From contig NZ_JAHLEL010000040.1 of assembly GCF_020131355.1 (NCBI RefSeq), positions 219,904 through 283,903 on the forward strand: a DNA stretch of 64,000 nt, read 5' to 3'. Each line of letters starts with the position of its first letter. Position 1 is the first letter of the stretch. A model generated the notes under the pieces. The model saw only the letters and a program-made list of their open reading frames with translations. It ran no database searches and had not been told where the DNA came from. A program made the translations under genes and the position numbers. This document shows positions 1 through 11,081 of the stretch, one piece after another. Source of the stretch: Pseudonocardia sp. ICBG1293. GTDB lineage: Bacteria > Actinomycetota > Actinomycetes > Mycobacteriales > Pseudonocardiaceae.

Positions 1-57
1 GACGACCGCGTGGTCCAGCCCGATCTCCAGCACCGGACCGCGCACCGAGTGGATCAC
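1..57 (-). CDS. ruvA: RuvA N-terminus (partial), Holliday junction helicase subunit
   Basis: Only the first 19 codons lie in the window. They read MIHSVRGPVLEIGLDHAVV from a GTG start, the typical beginning of RuvA domain I. A purine-rich stretch (GGAAGGGGA) lies about 10 bases upstream and acts as ribosome binding site. RuvA is the tetrameric DNA-binding partner of the RuvB motor in branch migration. It follows ruvC on the same strand after a 186-base gap (58-243) in which I see no gene. The remainder of the protein lies outside the window. Confidence 0.8.
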   Translation of the reverse strand, partial: MIHSVRGPVLEIGLDHAVV

Positions 58-243
58 TGACAGGTCCCCTTCCGACGAACGACCGTTCGAGGCACCGACG
101 CTACCGGGCCACCCCGCCGGGACCGCACGCGACACCGCGGCACCGGGGCCGGACGCCACGAACGTGCCTCCCCCGCGACCGTCCCGGCGACAGCCCGGCG
201 GGCGACGGCGACCGGGCGACCGTCCGCGCCGTCCGGAGTGGGC

Positions 244-894
244 TCAGCGGGCGCCCCACCCGCCTGCCGACCGGGCGTCGGCGGCCGCGCGGGCCGCGGC
301 CCACTGCTGGGCGGCGCTGGGCCGGGCCCCTCCCCGCTCCCGTTGCGCCTCGGCGAGCCGGGCCCGGTGCACCGCGGCCAGCTCCTCGGCCCGGGCCTGC
401 GCCTGCGCCATCCGGTCGATCATCGGCGAGCGCCAGCAGTGGCAGATGGCCAGGGCCAGCGCATCGGCGGCGTCGGCGGGCTTCAGCGGTGCGTCCAGGC
501 CGAGCAGCCGGGTGACCATGGCGGTGACCTGGGCCTTGCCCGCGCGGCCCTCGCCGGTGACGGCGGCCTTGACCTCACTGGGGGTGTGGAAGGCGACCGG
601 GAGGCCTGCCCGGGCCGCGACGAGCGCGACCACCCCGCTGACCTGCGCGGTGCCCATCACGGTGCGGACGTTGTGCTGGCTGAACACCCGCTCGACGGCG
701 ATCACGTCCGGCCGGTGCCGGGCGACCCAGCGCTCCACCTCGTCGGCGACGGTGAGCAGCCGCCGCTCCAGCGGCAGGTCCGGCTCGCTGCGCGCGACGC
801 CGACGTCGACGAACCCGACCGTCCGGCCGGCACCGGCCTGGACGACACCGATCCCGCACCGGGTCAGTCCGGGGTCGACCCCGAGCACCCGCAC
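244..894 (-). CDS. ruvC: RuvC Holliday junction resolvase
   Basis: A 216-residue RuvC, the endonuclease that resolves Holliday junctions with RuvAB. The GTG start at 894 is chosen because the RNase H-like core begins there (VRVLGVDPG) and GAGGGGG lies 6 bases upstream; longer upstream reading has no family match. The four acidic catalytic residues are visible: D7 (GVDPG), E68 (AVERVF), D141 and D144 (PADAADALA). The last 50 or so residues form an Ala/Arg/Gln-rich tail beyond the usual core, probably helical or disordered. Its usual neighbour yebC is 5.4 kb away here, with an esterase, a MOSC gene and polA in between. Confidence 0.93.
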   Translation of the reverse strand: MRVLGVDPGLTRCGIGVVQAGAGRTVGFVDVGVARSEPDLPLERRLLTVADEVERWVARHRPDVIAVERVFSQHNVRTVMGTAQVSGVVALVAARAGLPVAFHTPSEVKAAVTGEGRAGKAQVTAMVTRLLGLDAPLKPADAADALALAICHCWRSPMIDRMAQAQARAEELAAVHRARLAEAQRERGGARPSAAQQWAAARAAADARSAGGWGAR

Positions 895-1025
895 CGCGTC
901 CCCCTCGCCTCGGATCCGCACGGCCGTTCGAGAACCGTACCGGTGGCGGCGGCGCCGTCCGAGCGGGCACGCCGGTCCGGCGGGTCCGGGCCGGACCCTC
1001 CGCACCGGGATGACAGGGTGCGCAG

Positions 1026-2174
1026 GTGACGTCGTTCCTCCGGGTCCTCGCGTGGGTGTGGGCCGCGCTGCTGCTGGTCGTGCTCGTGGGGACCTTCCGC
1101 CCCGGGACGCCGGCCATCGGGCTCGCGGGGTCGTTCCTCAGCGGTGCCTACCCGCTGCAGGTGGCCCTGGCCGCGGTGCTCGGGATCCTGTTCGGGCTGG
1201 CGGCGCGGGCCGCGGGCGCGCGGTTCACCGGCGTGGCGACGGCCGTACTCGCCCTGGCGGCGGTCGTCGGGTCGGTCACGGTGCTGGCCGCGCAGGGGCG
1301 CGCCGCGTCCGAGCAGGGCGTCCCGCTGGACTGGACGGCGGCCCTGACCGAGCTGGGCCAGCCCGACGGGCGGCCGGACCGGTCGGTGGAGTTCGCCCCC
1401 GGGCGCACGCTGGACCTCTATCTGCCCACCGGCGCTGGACCGCACCCGACGATGGTGTGGGCGCACGGCGGTTCGTGGACGAGCGGCGACCGTGACGACC
1501 GGACCGCGCTGAACCGCTGGCTCGCCGAGCGCGGCTGGGCGGTGGCCGCGGTGGACTACCGGCTGCCGCCGCCCGAGCCCGTCGGCCGCGACCAGCAACG
1601 CGACGTCGCCTGCGCCGTCGACTGGGTCCGTGCGCACGCCGGCGAGGCCGGGCTGGACCCCGCAAGGCTGGTGCTGGCCGGGCAGTCCGCCGGGGCGACG
1701 CTCGCGCTGTCCACCACCTCCGGGCTGCTCGACGGCACGCTCGCCTGCTCCGAGGCCCCGGCGGCGTTCGGCGGCACCGGCCCGGCCGACGCCGCACCGC
1801 CGGCGCCGGGTCCACCGCCGGTCGGCGTGGTCGCCTACTACCCGCCGGTCGACCTGACCCTGGTCGACCCGGCCCTGCAGCGCACCCTGTTCGGCGGCAC
1901 CGCCGACCAGGCGCCGGGGCTGCTGCGGCTGCTCTCCCCCGCCGAGCAGGTCCGCCCCGGTCTCCCCCCGACCCTGCTGCTGCTGGGCTCCGCGGACCAC
2001 TACGTCCTGCCCGACCGGGTCCGTGCCTACGACCGGGAGCTCCGCGCCGCGGGGGTCGACGGCAGGCTCGTCACCGTCCCCTACGCCGACCACGTCTTCG
2101 ACCGGCCGTTCGGCAGCCCGGGCGCGCAGCTGACCCGGGAGGCCGTGATCCGGTTCCTGACCGGGCTCCACTGA
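1026..2174 (+). CDS. Membrane-anchored alpha/beta hydrolase (esterase-like)
   Basis: A 382-residue protein with three N-terminal hydrophobic segments (about residues 5-22, 38-58 and 65-88) followed by an alpha/beta-hydrolase domain. HGG near residue 140 is the oxyanion-hole motif of hormone-sensitive-lipase/BD-FAE type esterases. GQSAG is the nucleophile elbow. GSADH and YADHVF near the end supply the likely Asp and His of the triad. The active domain probably faces outside the membrane. It is divergent from ruvC and coupled to the next gene by a one-base TGATG overlap. The substrate cannot be told from sequence. Confidence 0.8.
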   Translation: MTSFLRVLAWVWAALLLVVLVGTFRPGTPAIGLAGSFLSGAYPLQVALAAVLGILFGLAARAAGARFTGVATAVLALAAVVGSVTVLAAQGRAASEQGVPLDWTAALTELGQPDGRPDRSVEFAPGRTLDLYLPTGAGPHPTMVWAHGGSWTSGDRDDRTALNRWLAERGWAVAAVDYRLPPPEPVGRDQQRDVACAVDWVRAHAGEAGLDPARLVLAGQSAGATLALSTTSGLLDGTLACSEAPAAFGGTGPADAAPPAPGPPPVGVVAYYPPVDLTLVDPALQRTLFGGTADQAPGLLRLLSPAEQVRPGLPPTLLLLGSADHYVLPDRVRAYDRELRAAGVDGRLVTVPYADHVFDRPFGSPGAQLTREAVIRFLTGLH

Positions 2175-2773
2175 TGCGGGTCGAGATCACCGCCCTGCTG
2201 GCCTCGCCCCGGCACGCCTACGAGGGCAGACCCGCCGACGGGCCCCGGCCCGACCCGGAGCCGCCGCTGCGCGGTGCGGTCCGGGTCCGTGCCGGTCACG
2301 GGATCGTCGGTGACCGTTACGCGGGCCGCCCGGCCCACGCCCGCGCCGCGGTGACCGTGCTGGCCGCGGAGTCGCTGGACCACCTGCGGGAGGTCCTCGG
2401 TGCCGCCGCCACCGCGACCCCGCGGGCGGCGCGGCGCAACGTCGTGCTGCGCGGCGCACCCGTCGACGCGCTCGCCGCGCCGGGCCGCGGCGGCACCGGC
2501 GCGCTGTTCACGCTGGACTCCGGCGACGGCCCGGTCCGCTTCCGCGCGCACCGGGCCGCCGCACCCTGTCGCTGGATGGACACCGAGATCGGCGACGGCG
2601 CGTGGGCGGCGCTGCGGGGCCGGGGCGGTGTCCGCTGCGAGCCCCTCGACGACGGCGTGCTCCGCCTCGGTCCGGCCGAGCTGACGATCCTCGAACCGGC
2701 GGCAGCCGTACCGCCGGACGCCGGGCACGGACCGCCCGGCGGGAGGCCCACACCGTCCGCCGTCGACCCGTAA
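2174..2773 (+). CDS. MOSC-domain-like protein
   Basis: A 199-residue protein with features of the MOSC (molybdenum cofactor sulfurase C-terminal) fold: GIVGDRYAGR near residue 50, a central RRNVVLRG stretch, and a conserved cysteine in PCRWMD near residue 133. MOSC proteins handle sulfur bound to a conserved Cys or bind metal cofactors. No substrate is known for such stand-alone forms. The start codon overlaps the stop of the upstream esterase, so the two are translationally coupled. The Pro-rich C-terminal 25 residues look disordered. Confidence 0.7.
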   Translation: MRVEITALLASPRHAYEGRPADGPRPDPEPPLRGAVRVRAGHGIVGDRYAGRPAHARAAVTVLAAESLDHLREVLGAAATATPRAARRNVVLRGAPVDALAAPGRGGTGALFTLDSGDGPVRFRAHRAAAPCRWMDTEIGDGAWAALRGRGGVRCEPLDDGVLRLGPAELTILEPAAAVPPDAGHGPPGGRPTPSAVDP

Positions 2774-2831
2774 CGGCAGGTCCCGGGTCTGCGACCCTAC
2801 CGGCGTCGACACCGGAGGAGGTGACGCCGCG

Positions 2832-3410
2832 ATGTCCCTGGTGCCCCGTCCGCGCCGCCCCGAGGAGCCACCGGCCTCCCCCGGGCGGACCGGTGTCGTG
2901 GTCCACCGGGGTCTGCCCGGGGACCGGGTGACCTGGGCCCGCCGGGCCGCCCGCATCGGCGGGCTCCTGGTCGCCCTGGCCGACGCCGAGTCCGGCGGTC
3001 TGGAGCTGCCCGCGTCGCTGGCCGGTCGCCGCGCGCTGTGGGCGTGGTCGCGTTCGGCGGAACGCGCGGTCGCCGCAGCCGGGGACGCCGACGCGGTCGT
3101 CGAGGTCCACACCGAGGACGCCGACCTCCTGGCGGCCGCCGGGCGGGACCTGGCCGCGGTGCTGCGCCACGAACGCGACACCCGCCGCACCTCCGTCCCC
3201 GGCGACACGCCGACCGGCGCCACGGGCCCGGCCGAACGGCTCTGCGCGCTCCTGCACACCCAGGCCCGCCGGCAGGACGTCGCGGTGAAGCTGCTCGTCG
3301 CCGAGCTGGGCCGCGCCGCCCGGATCCTCGCCCCGGGCCACCTGCGCCGCCCCGCGGGTGCCGGGTACGGAGCGGGCGCCGCCCCCGCGCGGGGAGCGGT
3401 CGCCGGCTGA
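2832..3410 (+). CDS. Hypothetical actinobacterial protein
   Basis: A 192-residue protein with an ATG start behind a strong ribosome binding site (GGAGGAGGTG). I recognise no domain. The middle (about residues 35-165) is Ala/Leu/Arg-rich and probably helical, without transmembrane segments or a signal peptide; both ends are Pro/Gly-rich. It converges on polA with only 10 bases between the stops. Codon usage matches its neighbours and the ribosome binding site supports a real gene; the function is unknown. Confidence 0.55.
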   Translation: MSLVPRPRRPEEPPASPGRTGVVVHRGLPGDRVTWARRAARIGGLLVALADAESGGLELPASLAGRRALWAWSRSAERAVAAAGDADAVVEVHTEDADLLAAAGRDLAAVLRHERDTRRTSVPGDTPTGATGPAERLCALLHTQARRQDVAVKLLVAELGRAARILAPGHLRRPAGAGYGAGAAPARGAVAG

Positions 3411-3420
3411 CCCGCCGGTC

Positions 3421-6216
3421 TCAGTGCGCGGCGGCGTCCCAGCTGCGACCGGACCCGACCGAGACCTCCAGCGGCACCGACAGGTCCGCGGCGGCCGCCA
3501 TCTCCCGGCGGACGAGCGCCTCCAGGGGCTCGCGCTCACCGTCGGCGACCTCCAGGACGAGCTCGTCGTGCACCTGCAGCAGCATCCGGCTGCGCAGCCC
3601 CTCGGTCCGCAGGGCCCGGTGCACCCCCAGCATCGCGACCTTGATGATGTCCGCCGCGCTGCCCTGGATCGGGGCGTTGAGCGCCATCCGCTCGGCCATC
3701 TCACGCCGCTGACGGTTGTCGCTGGTCAGGTCGGGCAGGTAGCGGCGGCGCCCCAGGATGGTGGCGGTGTAGCCGTCCTTGCGGGCCTGGTCGACGACGC
3801 CCGCGAGGTAGTCGCGCACCCCGCCGAACCCGGCGAAGTAGTCGTCCATCATCTCCTTCGCCTCCTCGGTGGAGATCCGCAGCTGGCCGGACAGGCCGTA
3901 GGCCGACAGCCCGTAGGCCAGGCCGTAGTTCATCGCCTTGATCTTGGCGCGCTGCTCGACCGACACGTCGGTGGCCTCGACCCCGAAGACCCGGGCCGCG
4001 GTCTCGGCGTGGAAGTCGTGCTGCGAGCGGAACGCCTCGATCAGCGCGGCGTCCTCGGACAGGTGCGCCATGATCCGCATCTCGATCTGGCTGTAGTCCG
4101 CGGTCAGCAGCTCCGCGTACGGCGCGCCGTCGGGCCCGGAGCCGACGACGAACGCGTCCCGGATCCGGCGCCCGGCGGCGGTCCGGATCGGCACGTTCTG
4201 CAGATTCGGGTCGGTGGAGGACAGCCGGCCGGTCGCGGCGATGGTCTGCGAGTAGGTGGTGTGGATCCGGCCGTCCTCGGCGACGGACTTCATGAGCCCG
4301 TCGACGGTCACCTTGAGCCGGGTCGCGTCGCGGTGCTGCAGCAGGAACTGCAGGAACGGGTGCCCGGTCTGCTCGTAGAGGCTCGCCAGCGCGTCCGCGT
4401 CGGTCGTGTAGCCGGTCTTGGTGCGCTTGGTCTTGGGCATCTCCAGCTCGTCGAACAGGACGACCTGCAGCTGCTTGGGCGAGCCGAGGTTGATCTCCTT
4501 GCCGATCACCTCGTAGGCCGCCCGGGCGGCCTCGCGGACCTGGCCGCCGAAGTCGGACTCCAGGTCGGACAGGGTCTCCCCGTCGACGGCGATCCCGGCG
4601 GCCTCGCAGTCGGCCAGCACGAACGCGAGCGGCAGCTCCAGGTCGGCCAGCAGCTCGCTGCCGCCCCGCTCGGCGAGATCGGCGTCCAGGGCGTCGGCGA
4701 GCTCGGCGATCGCCGAGGCGGCGAGCATCTCCTGCCCCGCGGCCTGCGCGTCGGCCTCCTCCTCGCCGCCGAGCAGGGACAGCTGCCCGTCGGCGGGCTC
4801 CTCGGTGCGCAGCTCGCGGCGCAGGTAGCGCAGCGCGAGGTCGGCCAGGTCGAACGTCCGCTGCCCGGGCTTGGCCAGGTAGGCGGCGAGCGCGGTGTCG
4901 CTGGTCAGCCCGCCCAGCGTCCAGCCCCGCGCGCGCAGCGCGTGCAGCACCGGCTTCACGTCGTGCGCGGCCTTGGGCACGGACGCGTCGGCGAGCCAGT
5001 CACCCAGGGCGGCCTCGTCGTCCGGGGTGAGGCCGGTGAGTGCGAGGTAGCCGGCGGCCGGGACGCCGGCGGTGGCGCCGGCGGCCCGCTGCTCGACGGT
5101 GGGCTCCCCCGCGGCGAGCGCGATCCCGTCGAGGTCGCGCCCGGCGATCGGGCCGGTGACCCCGGCGAAGCTCACCGCGACGCGACGGCCGTCGCGGGCG
5201 TGGGTGTCGAGCCAGGCCCGCACCGTGCCGGGCGCGACGACCTCGCCCGCCACCTCGAACCCGGACTCGGCCTCGGGCTCGGCGGAGGACAGGGTGGAGA
5301 ACAGGCGCTCGCGCAGCACCCGGAACTCCAGCTCGTCGAACAGCCGGTGCACCGCGTCGCGGTCCCACGGACGGAGCTCGAGCTCCTCGGGGGCGGCGCC
5401 GAGGTCGACGTCGCGCACCAGCTCGGTGAGCTGGCGGTTGAGCAGCACGTTCGCCAGGTTGGCCCGCAGGTTGTCCCCGGCCTTGCCCTTGACCTCGTCG
5501 ACCCGGTCGGTCAGCTCGTCGAGCGAGCCGAACTCGCGGACCCACTTGGCGGCGGTCTTCTCCCCCACTCCGGGGATGGAGGGCAGGTTGTCCGAGGGGT
5601 CGCCGCGCAGCGCGGCGAAGTCCGGGTACTGGGTCGGGGTGAGCCCGTAGCGCCTGTCCACCTCGGCCGGGTCGATCCGGCCCAGGTCGGACACGCCGCG
5701 CTTGGGGTACAGCACGGTGACGTCGTCGGTGACCAGCTGGAACGCGTCCCGGTCGCCGGTGGTGATGAGCACCTGGTACCCGTGTGCCTCGGCCTGGGTG
5801 GCGAGGGTGGCGATGAGGTCGTCGGCCTCGTAGCCGTCCACGGCGAAGACCGGGATGTTCAGTGCGGTCAGGACCTCCTTGATGAGGTCGATCTGGCCGC
5901 GGAAGTCGTCCGGCGGCGCGGAGCGGTTCGCCTTGTACTCGGCGTAACGCTCGGCGCGGAAGGTCTTGCGGGAGACGTCGAAGGCGACCGCGAGGTGGGT
6001 CGGTTCCTCGTCGCGCAGCAGGTTGATCAGCATCGAGGTGAAGCCGTAGACCGCGTTCGTGGTCTGCCCGGTGCCGGTACGGAAGTTCTCCGCGGGGAGC
6101 GCGAAGAACGCCCGGTAGGCCAGGGAGTGGCCGTCGAGCAGCAACAGGCGCGGCTTCGCCGGTGCCTTCTTCTTCGCCGAGGCCGACTTCTGGGTGCCCT
6201 GCGTCGCTGTGCTCAT
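3421..6216 (-). CDS. polA: DNA polymerase I
   Basis: A 931-residue PolA for gap repair and Okazaki fragment processing. Residues 22-320 form the 5' nuclease (LLLDGHSLAYRAFFAL, then GYEADDLIATLA, TTGDRDAFQL and the helix-hairpin-helix SIPGVGEKTA). Residues about 330-560 are a 3'-5' exonuclease-like domain in which I do not see the DxE metal-binding motif, so proofreading is probably absent, as in other actinobacterial PolA. The polymerase domain shows motif A (DYSQIEMR, D707), motif B (RAKIKAMNYGLAYG) and motif C (VHDEL, H883-D884). The start at 6216 is preferred: it begins a Lys/Ala-rich tail typical of the family. It lies downstream of yebC, behind a terminator hairpin. Confidence 0.95.
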   Translation of the reverse strand: MSTATQGTQKSASAKKKAPAKPRLLLLDGHSLAYRAFFALPAENFRTGTGQTTNAVYGFTSMLINLLRDEEPTHLAVAFDVSRKTFRAERYAEYKANRSAPPDDFRGQIDLIKEVLTALNIPVFAVDGYEADDLIATLATQAEAHGYQVLITTGDRDAFQLVTDDVTVLYPKRGVSDLGRIDPAEVDRRYGLTPTQYPDFAALRGDPSDNLPSIPGVGEKTAAKWVREFGSLDELTDRVDEVKGKAGDNLRANLANVLLNRQLTELVRDVDLGAAPEELELRPWDRDAVHRLFDELEFRVLRERLFSTLSSAEPEAESGFEVAGEVVAPGTVRAWLDTHARDGRRVAVSFAGVTGPIAGRDLDGIALAAGEPTVEQRAAGATAGVPAAGYLALTGLTPDDEAALGDWLADASVPKAAHDVKPVLHALRARGWTLGGLTSDTALAAYLAKPGQRTFDLADLALRYLRRELRTEEPADGQLSLLGGEEEADAQAAGQEMLAASAIAELADALDADLAERGGSELLADLELPLAFVLADCEAAGIAVDGETLSDLESDFGGQVREAARAAYEVIGKEINLGSPKQLQVVLFDELEMPKTKRTKTGYTTDADALASLYEQTGHPFLQFLLQHRDATRLKVTVDGLMKSVAEDGRIHTTYSQTIAATGRLSSTDPNLQNVPIRTAAGRRIRDAFVVGSGPDGAPYAELLTADYSQIEMRIMAHLSEDAALIEAFRSQHDFHAETAARVFGVEATDVSVEQRAKIKAMNYGLAYGLSAYGLSGQLRISTEEAKEMMDDYFAGFGGVRDYLAGVVDQARKDGYTATILGRRRYLPDLTSDNRQRREMAERMALNAPIQGSAADIIKVAMLGVHRALRTEGLRSRMLLQVHDELVLEVADGEREPLEALVRREMAAAADLSVPLEVSVGSGRSWDAAAH

Positions 6217-6250
6217 CGGCGGCGAGTCTAGAACCGACCCCCGACAACGA

Positions 6251-6285
6251 ACGCGGCCGCGCCCCGGGTGGGGACGCGGCCGCGT
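6251..6285 (-). terminator. Terminator hairpin between yebC and polA
   Basis: ACGCGGCCGCG plus CCCC (6251-6265) pairs with GGGG and CGCGGCCGCGT (6270-6285) around a 4-base loop, with one bulged A. This 15-bp GC-rich stem sits 20 bases after the yebC stop, without a U tract, as is usual for actinobacterial terminators. It separates yebC from polA transcription. Confidence 0.7.
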
Positions 6286-6305
6286 GCGGACCTGCCGGGG
6301 CGACC

Positions 6306-7055
6306 TCAGCCGACCTCGGCCATCACCTCGTCGGAGACGTCGAAGTTGGCGTAGACGTTCTGCACCTCGTCGGAGTCCTCGAGCGCCTCGATCAGCTTGA
6401 AGACCTTCCGCGCGCCGTCGGCGTCCAGCTCGACCTGCATCGACGGCACGAAGACCGCCTCGGCGGAGTCGTAGTCGATACCGCTGCGCTGCAGCGCGGT
6501 GCGCACCGCGACGACGTCGGTCGGCTCGGAGACGACCTCCCAGCTCTCCCCGAGGTCGTTCACCTCCTCGGCACCCGCGTCGAGGACGGCCAGCAGCACG
6601 TCGTCCTCGGACAGGTCGGCCTTGGGCAGGACGACGACACCCTTGCGGGTGAACAGGTACGCCACCGAGCCGGGGTCGGCCATCGTCCCGCCGTTGCGGG
6701 TCATCGCCGTCCGGACCTCGGTCGCCGCGCGGTTGCGGTTGTCGGACAGGCACTCGACGAGCACCGCGACACCGTTCGGCCCGTAGCCCTCGTAGGTGAT
6801 CGTCTGGTAGTCGGCCCCGCCGGCGTCGGCACCCGAACCACGCTTGACCGCGCGGTCGATGTTGTCGTTCGGGACCGAGCTCTTCTTCGCCTTCTGGATG
6901 GCGTCGTAGAGCGTCGGGTTGCCGGCGGGGTCACCGCCGCCGGTCCGGGCCGCGACCTCGATGTTCTTGATCAGCTTGGCGAACATCTTGCCGCGGCGGG
7001 CGTCGATCACGGCCTTCTTGTGCTTGGTCGTCGCCCACTTGGAGTGACCGCTCAT
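6306..7055 (-). CDS. yebC: YebC/PmpR-family regulator
   Basis: A 249-residue TACO1/YebC protein beginning with the hallmark [15 protein letters not shown]. Family members act as transcription regulators or assist translation of polyproline stretches. All three domains are present: the N-terminal helical domain with [14 protein letters not shown], the middle KRGSG and [12 protein letters not shown], and the acidic C-terminal [19 protein letters not shown]. The start at 7055 fits the family and has AGGTGGGC upstream; the open frame continues upstream but is not coding-like. In mycobacteria yebC is followed closely by ruvC; here polA and three other genes intervene. Confidence 0.94.
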   Translation of the reverse strand: MSGHSKWATTKHKKAVIDARRGKMFAKLIKNIEVAARTGGGDPAGNPTLYDAIQKAKKSSVPNDNIDRAVKRGSGADAGGADYQTITYEGYGPNGVAVLVECLSDNRNRAATEVRTAMTRNGGTMADPGSVAYLFTRKGVVVLPKADLSEDDVLLAVLDAGAEEVNDLGESWEVVSEPTDVVAVRTALQRSGIDYDSAEAVFVPSMQVELDADGARKVFKLIEALEDSDEVQNVYANFDVSDEVMAEVG

Positions 7056-7286
7056 CGGCTCGTCTGCCCACCTCTCGTGCTCGCACCGCGCACACCACGC
7101 ACGGTGAGGGGCAGGTCCGACGCCCCGCAGCGCGAGCTGCGGTCGGGCCGACCTGCGGGAACCCGTCAATGCTACCGGCGATGCGGCTCCGCCCCGGCCC
7201 GGGCCCGCGCGCACCCCCCGGCACACGGACATATGCAAGATCCACTATGCTTCGCCACCACGTCCCGCCGGGAACCCGGCACGGAC

Positions 7287-7305
7287 TACTCTGACAACCG
7301 TTATC
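7287..7305 (+). promoter_or_regulatory. Candidate promoter with metal-regulator-like operator for pacL1-ctpC
   Basis: TACTCT (7287-7292) could be a -10 box. Directly after it, GACAACCGTTATC (7293-7305) is a 13-base palindrome with one mismatched pair, roughly resembling Zur/Fur-type sites. It would overlap the transcription start, about 37 bases upstream of the DUF1490 gene. Assignment to a particular metal regulator is inference. Confidence 0.35.
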
Positions 7306-7342
7306 GGCACCCGCACCGGTGCCGGTCACGAGAGGAGCGCAC

Positions 7343-7621
7343 GTGTTCGCAGCAGTGGCAGGCAAGGCCGTCGGGCTCGTGGCGAGCGGGCTGGCCGGCG
7401 CGGTCGCCTACGACGGCGTCAAGAAGGTCGCGCGTTCCGGCGCCGTCCGCGAGGCCGCCGTCTCCGTGACCACGTGGGGGCTCAGGGGCGCCCGCGCCGC
7501 CGAGACCGGCGCCGAGAAGGCCCGGCTCGCGACCGCCGACATCGTCGCCGAGGCCCGCGACCGGATCGGCGAACAGGCCCCCGCGCCGGGCGACGGCCAC
7601 GGTCACGGCCACGAGCACTGA
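7343..7621 (+). CDS. pacL1: DUF1490 / PacL1-like metal-binding chaperone of CtpC
   Basis: A 92-residue DUF1490 protein. The GTG at 7343 is chosen because GAGAGGAGC lies just upstream. Residues 4-24 form a membrane-spanning or membrane-associated glycine/alanine helix with the family motif VAYDGVKKV. Then comes REAAVSVTTWGLRGARAAE, and the chain ends in the His-rich tail GDGHGHGHEH. In M. tuberculosis the equivalent Rv3269 (PacL1) lies next to ctpC, carries a C-terminal metal-binding DLHDHDH motif and supports zinc tolerance. Here too the next gene, 29 bases downstream, is a CtpC-type pump. The His tail probably feeds Zn/Mn to it; the exact metal is inferred. Confidence 0.85.
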   Translation: MFAAVAGKAVGLVASGLAGAVAYDGVKKVARSGAVREAAVSVTTWGLRGARAAETGAEKARLATADIVAEARDRIGEQAPAPGDGHGHGHEH

Positions 7622-7650
7622 TCCCGGCCCCGATCGAGACGAGTCCCCGC

Positions 7651-9882
<2,232 letters not shown>

Positions 9883-10434
9883 AAGGCCCGGGCGGCGGGG
9901 TGGAACAGCAGCGCGACGGCGGCGACCACCTCGGCCACGTGCAGCCCGCGCAGCCCCGCCGCGACGAGCTCGGGTCCGGTGGCGGACACCAGGAACGACC
10001 CCACCGAACCCCCGTCGGCGAGTGCCCGCACCGGCTCGAGGACCAGCGAGGCCGTCCCGAACACCCCCAGGACGCCCAGCACGGTCCACCGGTACATCCC
10101 GTGCCCGGAGCGCAGTTGCAGTACGAGCACGCCCAGCACCAGGTACATCCCGGCCCGCACGGCCAGCTCCCCGGCCGACGGCGGCACCGGTCCGACCAGC
10201 CGGACCAGGGACTCGGCGAACCCGGCCAGGATGGCGCCCAGCCACAGCGCGACGCTGAGGGCCACCGCGGACGGCAGCACGGGACGCGACCCGGTGGGCA
10301 CGACGGTGGTGGTCATGCCTCCAGGGTCCCCCCGGCGCGCCGCTCGGCCCACACGGCGCTCCCCCGGGTGGAGCTGGGGTAATCCCCACCCCGCACCCGA
10401 CCGGGCGAACCGGGTGCCCCGTGACCATCAATCT

Positions 10435-10446
10435 GTACTAGCGTAC
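10435..10446. promoter_or_regulatory. Operator-like palindrome and -10 box at the tetR start
   Basis: GTACTAGCGTAC has GTAC half-sites on both sides of a 4-base spacer. TAGCGT (10439-10444) inside it fits a -10 box 7 bases before the GTG start at 10452, so the tetR mRNA is probably leaderless. A repressor bound here would block its own promoter. Confidence 0.45.
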
Positions 10447-10451
10447 GAATT

Positions 10452-11081
10452 GTGGCCGGCCGGCACACCCGCAGCACGCGGACCCGCGCGGCGCTGCTCG
10501 ACGCCGCCATCGAGATCATCTGCACCCGGGGGGTCGCCGCGGTGACCCAGCGCGCCGTGGCCGCACGGGCCGGGACCTCGCTCGCCTCGACGACGTACCA
10601 CTTCCGCACCGCGGACGACCTGCTCGTCGCCGCGTTCGAGGTGACCAGCACCCGGACCATCGCCGACATGCGCCGGACCGCGCGCGAGGCGGCCGAGCGG
10701 GGGGCGGGGATCGTCGACGCGGCCATGGCCGTCGTGGCGCGCGCACCCTACGGCGACCGGCTGCCACCGGACGGGGTCGTCCAGCTGACCCTGAGCGCGA
10801 TCCACAACCCACGGCTGCGCCCGATCGCCGAGGCGTTCGTCGAGGAGCTGGCCACGCTGTTCGCCCCGCTGACCGCCACCCCGGACACCGCCCGCACCCT
10901 CGCGCGCTCGCTGTCCGGGCTGATCCTGCACGAGATGGCGCGCGGCGCCGACACCCCCACCCCGACCATGCGCGACGACGTCACACGCCTGCTCGCGGCG
11001 TTCGGCGTACCCGACCGTCCCGCGACCGGCCGACCTGCGGCCGGCCCGGCACACCACCACGAGGATCTGGAGCCAGGATGA
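10452..11081 (+). CDS. TetR-family transcriptional regulator
   Basis: A 209-residue TetR regulator. The N-terminal helix-turn-helix runs over residues 8-55 (LLDAAIEIICTRGVAAVTQ, then VAARAGTSLASTTYHF). The remainder is an all-helical ligand-binding domain with no recognisable effector. The GTG start lies 7 bases after a -10-like TAGCGT, so translation is probably leaderless. It overlaps the following DUF2236 gene by four bases (ATGA), which suggests that it controls its own operon. Confidence 0.88.
   Translation: MAGRHTRSTRTRAALLDAAIEIICTRGVAAVTQRAVAARAGTSLASTTYHFRTADDLLVAAFEVTSTRTIADMRRTAREAAERGAGIVDAAMAVVARAPYGDRLPPDGVVQLTLSAIHNPRLRPIAEAFVEELATLFAPLTATPDTARTLARSLSGLILHEMARGADTPTPTMRDDVTRLLAAFGVPDRPATGRPAAGPAHHHEDLEPG

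Noticed and set aside
3358..6231. 957-codon open frame on the plus strand opposite polA
   Set aside because: Its translation is rich in Gly/Val/Gln/Arg with no domain, and it mirrors the third-position GC bias of polA.
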